From NCBI GenBank assembly GCA_964555675.1, contig CAZKTU010000037.1, positions 1 through 36,649 on the forward strand: 36,649 nt of DNA, written 5' to 3'. The notes under the pieces were generated by a model. It was not told where the DNA came from. It did not search any database and worked only from the letters and a program-made list of their open reading frames with translations. The stretch is from CAIWXH01 sp964555675 (GTDB lineage Bacteria > Chloroflexota > Chloroflexia > Chloroflexales > Chloroflexaceae). Position numbers and translations under genes: made by a program. This document shows positions 32,721 to 36,649 of this stretch, one piece after another; position 1 is the stretch's first letter; every line of letters begins with the position of its first letter.

Positions 32721-32738
32721 GGTCATGGTACCATGACC
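32721..32738. promoter_or_regulatory. 18-bp perfect palindrome, candidate operator
   Basis: The sequence GGTCATGGTACCATGACC is its own reverse complement over 18 bp. It sits between the divergent DUF3352-like and molybdopterin-binding genes, 33 nt from one start and 27 nt from the other. Its centre, TGGTACCAT, is a weak extended -10 on both strands. It could be a dimeric repressor site. Confidence 0.6.
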
Positions 32739-32765
32739 ACAGGCCCCGCCGACGGAACGACGACT

Positions 32766-33752
32766 ATGCGCCTCGAGACACTGCCCCTGGATGCGGCCGC
32801 CGGCCACATCCTCTGCCATAATCTGGCCGACGCCCAGGGCCGCAAGGCCTTCAACAAGGGCCGCCTCGTGCGCGCCGAGGACCTGCCGCGCCTCGCCGAG
32901 CTCGGCCTGAGCCGGTTGCGCGTGGCCGTGCTCGAGCCGGGCGATGTCCACGAGGACGAGGCGGCCCGCCGGCTCGCCGCCGCCGTCGCGGGCGAGGGCG
33001 TGGTCTCCTCGGCCGCCCACGCGGGCCGCGTGAACCTGCGCGCCGCCATCGCCGGCCCCCTGGCGGTCGACGGCGCGGCGCTCCTCGCGATCAACGAGAT
33101 CGACGGCCTCACCGCCGCGACCCTGCCCGCCCACACCCTGGTGCGCCCCGGCCGCGACCTGGCGACGATCAAGGTCATCCCCTTCGCCATCGCCGAGGCC
33201 GACTTGCGCCTGGCCGAAGCGGCGGGCCGCGCCGCGGGCGGCGTCCTGCGCGTGCGCCCGCTACGCCTGAGCCGGGTGGGCGTGGTGCTGGTCAGTAGCC
33301 CCGCCGCCCGCCTGCGCGTCGAGCGCGGCGTCTACCCCGCCATCGCCGGCCGCGTGGAGGAGCTGGGCGGCGCCGTCGTCGCCTGCCACCCCGTGCCGCC
33401 GGACGAGGGGGCCGTGGCCGAGGCCGTGGCCGCCCTCGCAGCCGAGGGCGTCGAGCTGATCATCGTCGCCGGCGAGACCTCGGTGATGGACCTGGACGAC
33501 GTTACGCCGCGCGGCATCAGGCTTGCGGGCGGACGGATCGAGCACTATGGGGCTCCCGTCGAGCCGGGCAACCTGCTGCTGATGGCCTACCTTGACGGCG
33601 CCGCCGAGCCCCTGCCCGTCCTTGGGGCGCCCGGCTGCGTGCGCTCGCGCGACGCCAACATCGTCGACCTGCTGCTCCCCCGGCTGATGGCCGGCGAGCT
33701 GGTGCGTCGCCGCGATATCGTGGCCCTCGGCCACGGGGGCCTGCTGGGCTGA
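32766..33752 (+). CDS. Molybdopterin-binding (MoaB/MoeA-fold) protein
   Basis: From ATG 32766 this is a 328-residue protein. It opens MRLETLPLDAAAGHILCHN, resembling the MoeA N-terminus, and its second half carries a MogA/MoaB-like molybdopterin-binding domain: VGVVLVSSPAARLRVERGVYPAIAGRVEELGG, quoted in pieces as VGVVLVSSPAA and VYPAIAGRVEELGG, then LIIVAGETSVMDLDDVTPRGI, quoted as IIVAGETSVMDLDDVTP. The usual GD(E/G) signature is replaced by GETSVMDLDD. It probably binds molybdopterin or a related cofactor, but full MoeA insertase activity is doubtful because the protein is shorter. An in-frame ATG at 32733 lies in the palindrome. The next gene begins 28 bp downstream. Confidence 0.8.
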   Translation: MRLETLPLDAAAGHILCHNLADAQGRKAFNKGRLVRAEDLPRLAELGLSRLRVAVLEPGDVHEDEAARRLAAAVAGEGVVSSAAHAGRVNLRAAIAGPLAVDGAALLAINEIDGLTAATLPAHTLVRPGRDLATIKVIPFAIAEADLRLAEAAGRAAGGVLRVRPLRLSRVGVVLVSSPAARLRVERGVYPAIAGRVEELGGAVVACHPVPPDEGAVAEAVAALAAEGVELIIVAGETSVMDLDDVTPRGIRLAGGRIEHYGAPVEPGNLLLMAYLDGAAEPLPVLGAPGCVRSRDANIVDLLLPRLMAGELVRRRDIVALGHGGLLG

Positions 33753-33780
33753 CCGGATCGTCTTGTGTGGGCGTGAGACT

Positions 33781-35160
33781 ATGACTGCTGCGGCCCCGCT
33801 CCGCTACGAGTGCCATATCGTCGTCGGCGCCCCCGAACTGGCGCGCCTGCTGCTGCTGCCCGGCGAGGCCGGCTGGCGCCTGCCGGGCTTCGGCGCCGAC
33901 GAGCGCCACTTCTGGCAGGACGTCGACCACGTGAACGTCTGGCTGCGGGCCGAGTTAGGCGTGCCCGCGGCCACCCTGCGCTGCCTCTCGATCGACTACA
34001 GCCCCGGCGACGAGCTGGTCTCGATGGTCTATGCCGCCGCCCTGCGCGACCCCGCCTGGCCCCCGCCGCGCGGGGCGCGCTGGGTCGGCGCCGACGAACT
34101 GCCCGGCCTGGCCCTCGAGCGCGAGAGGCAGCGCGGGACCATGGCCGAGTGGCTCGCCTGGTACGCGGGCGGCCCGGCGCCGCGGCTGCGGGCCCCCTGG
34201 TACCTGCCCGGCTGGCACGACGAGGCCGCCGCCTGGGCCGCAGAGGCCCTCGCCCGGGCGGGGCTGACGCCGCGCGGCCCCACCGAGCAGCTGCGCTCGT
34301 GGCAGCGCTCGGCCATCCTGCGCCTGCCGACCGCCGAGGGCCCGGCCTACTTCAAGGCCGTGCCGCCGATGTTCGGGCACGAGCCGGCGCTGACAGCCGC
34401 CCTGGCCGCCGCCGACCCCCCGCGCTTTGCCGCCCCCGTCGCCGTCGACGCGGGCCGCGGCTGGCTGCTGATGCGCGAGCTGCGCGGCCCCTCCCTCGAG
34501 GCGCTGCGCGACGACGGCGACGTATCGCGCTGGCAGGCCGCCCTGGCCAGCTTCGCCGAGGTGCAGATCGCGACCACGACGCGCCTCGAGCAGCTGCGCG
34601 CCCTCGGCGTGCCCGACCGCCCCCTCGCGGCCCTCGCCGGCCGTCTGGCCCCCTTGCTCGCCGACACCGCGGCTACACTGCCCGGGCGCCCCGCGGGCCT
34701 CTCGGACGAGGAGCGCGCCCGCCTCAGGGCTCTGGCCCCGCGGACACGGGGCATGGCCGAAGAACTGGCCTCCTACGGGCTGCCCGCGGCCCTCGAGCAC
34801 GGCGACTTCTGGGCGGGCCAGGTGGTGGTCGGCGAGCAGAGCTTCGGTTTCCTTGACTGGTCCGACAGCTCGCTCGCCCACCCCTTCTTCAGCCTGCTGC
34901 TCTTCCTGGTCGAGATCGAGGACTTCTTCCCGCGCATGCCCGGCGTGCGCGAGCGCCTGCGCGACGCCTACCTCGAGCCGTGGGCGCCCCTGGCCCCGGG
35001 GGTCGATCTGGCCCGCGCCTTCGAGCTGGCCCAGCCCCTCGCGGCTCTCCACCACGCCCTCACCTATCACACGGTCATCCTGCCCAATATTGAGGTGAAG
35101 TGGGAGATGGAGCTGATGCTGCCGTTCTATCTGAAGATGGCCCTGCGTCTCGCGGCCTGA
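33781..35160 (+). CDS. Aminoglycoside-phosphotransferase-fold protein with Nudix-like N-terminus
   Basis: This 459-residue protein has two parts. Residues about 1-130 resemble a degenerate Nudix fold (WRLPGFGADE, HVNVWLRAELGV) without a complete Nudix box. Residues about 150-459 are an APH/choline-kinase-like domain: AYFKAVPP supplying a nucleotide-binding Lys, LLMRELRGPSLEAL, the catalytic loop HGDFWAGQVVVG (residues 340-351, catalytic Asp342), and DWSD (Asp359) in place of DFG-type motifs. The conserved loop Asn is Gln347. Such proteins phosphorylate small molecules; no drug-resistance role is implied. ATG 33781 has a weak GTGAG upstream. It is probably co-transcribed with the molybdopterin-binding gene. 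Confidence 0.8.
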   Translation: MTAAAPLRYECHIVVGAPELARLLLLPGEAGWRLPGFGADERHFWQDVDHVNVWLRAELGVPAATLRCLSIDYSPGDELVSMVYAAALRDPAWPPPRGARWVGADELPGLALERERQRGTMAEWLAWYAGGPAPRLRAPWYLPGWHDEAAAWAAEALARAGLTPRGPTEQLRSWQRSAILRLPTAEGPAYFKAVPPMFGHEPALTAALAAADPPRFAAPVAVDAGRGWLLMRELRGPSLEALRDDGDVSRWQAALASFAEVQIATTTRLEQLRALGVPDRPLAALAGRLAPLLADTAATLPGRPAGLSDEERARLRALAPRTRGMAEELASYGLPAALEHGDFWAGQVVVGEQSFGFLDWSDSSLAHPFFSLLLFLVEIEDFFPRMPGVRERLRDAYLEPWAPLAPGVDLARAFELAQPLAALHHALTYHTVILPNIEVKWEMELMLPFYLKMALRLAA

Positions 35161-35233
35161 GCCCCTGGTCCTGCGGCGGTTATGCGCGCAGGGTACTATG
35201 ACATCATTACACTGGCACCCCGAGAGGCCCCCC

Positions 35234-36586
35234 ATGTCGTTTGAAGATCTGCAGAAAGACCGCAACGAGGTCGCCCTGGCCGACTTCACCCGCGCCATCG
35301 AGCTCGACCCGAACTATGTCTGGGCCCTCTACCAGCGCGGCCAGCTCTTGCGCGAGCTGGGCCGCCGCGAAGAGGCCCTGGTCGACCTCGAGCGGGCCGC
35401 GGCCCTGGACGCCGAGGACTCGGCCGTGCAGGCCGAGCTGGGCGAGACGCTACGCCTGATGCGCCGCTACGACGAGGCCGTGGCGGCCTTCTCGCGGGCG
35501 ATCGCCCTCGACCCGAACTACGCCTGGGCCCTGGGCAGCCGCGGTCAGGCGTACAGGTCGATGGGCCGCCACGCCGAGGCTCTGGCCGACTTTGACCGGG
35601 CCCTGGCCGTGAAGGATACGATGGCCTGGGTCATCGCCGAGCGGGCCGAGACTCTGCGGGCCACGGGCCGGCACGACGAGGCGATCGCCGAGTTCACCCG
35701 CGCGATCGAGCTCGACCCCGCCTACGTCTGGGCGATCGGCCACCGGGCGATCTGCTACCGCGAGCAGAGTCGCTACGACGAGGCCATCGCCGACCTCGAC
35801 CTGGCGATCGGGCTCTCGGACCCGCAGGCCTGGCTCTACGCCGAGCGCGGCGAGGCGCGCCGGCTGCTCGAGCAGCTCGAAGAGGCCCTCGAGGATCTGC
35901 AGCGGGCCCTCGACCTCGACCCCGAGTACGCCTGGGCTCTGGGCAGCCGCGGTGCGGCTCACCGCTCGGCCGGGCAGCTCGACGAGGCCCTGGCCGACTT
36001 CGGGCGGGCGCTCGAGCTCGACCCCGGCTATGTCTGGGTGCTGATGCAGCGCGGCATGCTCCACCGCAGCTCGGGCCGCCAGGACGAGGCCCTGGTCGAC
36101 TTCAGCCGGGCGATCGAGGCCGACCCGCGCCACAGCGGGGCCTATGCCGAGCGGGGCGAGATCTACCGCCTGCGGCGTCAGTACGAGCAGGCCCTGGCCG
36201 ACTTCACCCGCGCTATCGAGCTGCGCCCCGACTACGCCTGGGCCATCGGCAGCCGCGGCCAGACCCTGCGCGCCATGGGCCGCTACGACGAGGCCATCGC
36301 CGACCTGAGCCAGGCCCTTGAGCTGCGCCCCGACGCCTCGTGGGCCGTGGCCGAGCGCGGCGAGTGCTACAGGCTGATCAAGCGCTACGACGAGGCTATC
36401 GCCGACTTCAGCCTCGCCCTCGAGCTGAACCCCAAAGATTCGTGGAGCCTCGGCCGCCGCGGGGCGACCTACCAGGCGATGCAGATCTTCGAGGAGGCCT
36501 TCCTCGACCTGACTCGCGCCGTCGAGCTCGACCCCGATAATGCCTGGGCGTGGGCCCAGCGCGGCACGCTCTTTCGTCAAATGTAG
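35234..36586 (+). CDS. TPR repeat protein
   Basis: This 450-residue protein is almost entirely tetratricopeptide repeats, about 13 units of 34 residues. The consensus is ADFTRAIELDPNYAWALGSRG followed by a variable helix with YDEA; it is quoted here in short form as AIELDP and YDEAIADF. The repeats are unusually alike, with aromatic YVWAL/YAWAL and GSRG recurring. There is no signal peptide or membrane helix. It is expected to be a soluble protein-binding scaffold with no enzymatic domain. ATG 35234 has GAGAGG 6 nt upstream, better than the in-frame ATG at 35198. The stop codon TAG merges into a GC-rich tandem repeat at the window edge. Confidence 0.93.
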   Translation: MSFEDLQKDRNEVALADFTRAIELDPNYVWALYQRGQLLRELGRREEALVDLERAAALDAEDSAVQAELGETLRLMRRYDEAVAAFSRAIALDPNYAWALGSRGQAYRSMGRHAEALADFDRALAVKDTMAWVIAERAETLRATGRHDEAIAEFTRAIELDPAYVWAIGHRAICYREQSRYDEAIADLDLAIGLSDPQAWLYAERGEARRLLEQLEEALEDLQRALDLDPEYAWALGSRGAAHRSAGQLDEALADFGRALELDPGYVWVLMQRGMLHRSSGRQDEALVDFSRAIEADPRHSGAYAERGEIYRLRRQYEQALADFTRAIELRPDYAWAIGSRGQTLRAMGRYDEAIADLSQALELRPDASWAVAERGECYRLIKRYDEAIADFSLALELNPKDSWSLGRRGATYQAMQIFEEAFLDLTRAVELDPDNAWAWAQRGTLFRQM

Positions 36587-36649
36587 GGCTGCGCCCTACG
36601 ACCCCTGTTGGGGCTGCGCCCCTCGCCCCTGTTGGGGCTGCGCCCCTCG
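36587..36649. repeat. GC-rich 24-bp tandem repeat, running off the window
   Basis: The unit is GGGGCTGCGCCCCTCG followed by CCCCTGTT. One full unit is at 36610-36633, a partial one at 36634-36649, and a degenerate one at 36587-36609. Each unit contains two small inverted repeats (GGGGC-TGC-GCCCC and CCCC-TGTT-GGGG). The array may continue beyond the window. Confidence 0.85.

Noticed and set aside
36587..36649. Possible CRISPR array
   Set aside because: The units are directly tandem with no unique spacers, and no cas genes are in the window.

Overview
The window is high-GC bacterial DNA, densely coding on both strands. It carries about 25 protein genes, one tRNA, several dispersed repeats and one 100-N scaffold gap. 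The gene families, the recurrent extended -10 promoters (TGnTATAAT or TGnTATACT) and the dispersed inverted repeat TTCGACAGGCTCAG suggest a member of the Chloroflexota, probably class Chloroflexia. That assignment is an inference; no rRNA gene is present to confirm it. Nothing indicates a plasmid or phage. It reads as an ordinary chromosome with one clear mobile insertion, an intein.

Layout. From 1 to 8241 all genes are on the minus strand: priA (replication restart), def (peptide deformylase), treY (trehalose synthesis), a dienelactone-hydrolase-like protein, and a general-stress-type short-chain dehydrogenase. From 8497 to 10439 the plus strand has a PyrK-like flavin/[2Fe-2S] electron-transfer subunit and an AI-2E/PerM-type membrane protein. 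From 10476 to 13727 the minus strand has secG, an orphan family-5 substrate-binding lipoprotein-like protein, and a CcrM-like adenine-N6 DNA methyltransferase whose 3' end is broken by a false scaffold gap. From 13832 to 22143 the plus strand has purF, a P1-family peptidase, an RlmD/RumA-like RNA methyltransferase, a PdtaS-like GAF-GAF histidine kinase, a TerC membrane protein and a PGRP-type amidase with three copies of an unfamiliar C-terminal module. From 22140 to 24599 the minus strand has a DUF4129 membrane protein and a second short-chain dehydrogenase. From 24823 to 36586 the plus strand has polA interrupted by a 442-residue intein with a LAGLIDADG endonuclease, a GtrB-like glycosyltransferase, an SPFH/band-7 protein, tRNA-Ser(CGA), a small coiled-coil protein, a molybdopterin-binding protein, an aminoglycoside-phosphotransferase-fold protein and a 450-residue TPR protein. 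One minus-strand gene, a DUF3352-like membrane-anchored protein, lies among them.

How the genes relate. Most are housekeeping genes without shared pathways. Probable co-transcribed pairs are P1 peptidase with the RNA methyltransferase (6 bp apart), TerC with the amidase (1-nt overlap) and the molybdopterin-binding protein with the kinase-fold protein (28 bp apart). treY, the hydrolase and the stress-type dehydrogenase may form a loose stress cluster. secG and purF start from back-to-back promoters whose elements overlap.

The strongest novelty candidates are the polA intein, with an apparent co-conversion footprint in the flanking extein codons; the CcrM-like methyltransferase outside Alphaproteobacteria; the repeated WAFHQ module on the amidase; the apparently leaderless priA and DUF4129 genes; and an 18-bp perfect palindrome at 32721-32738.
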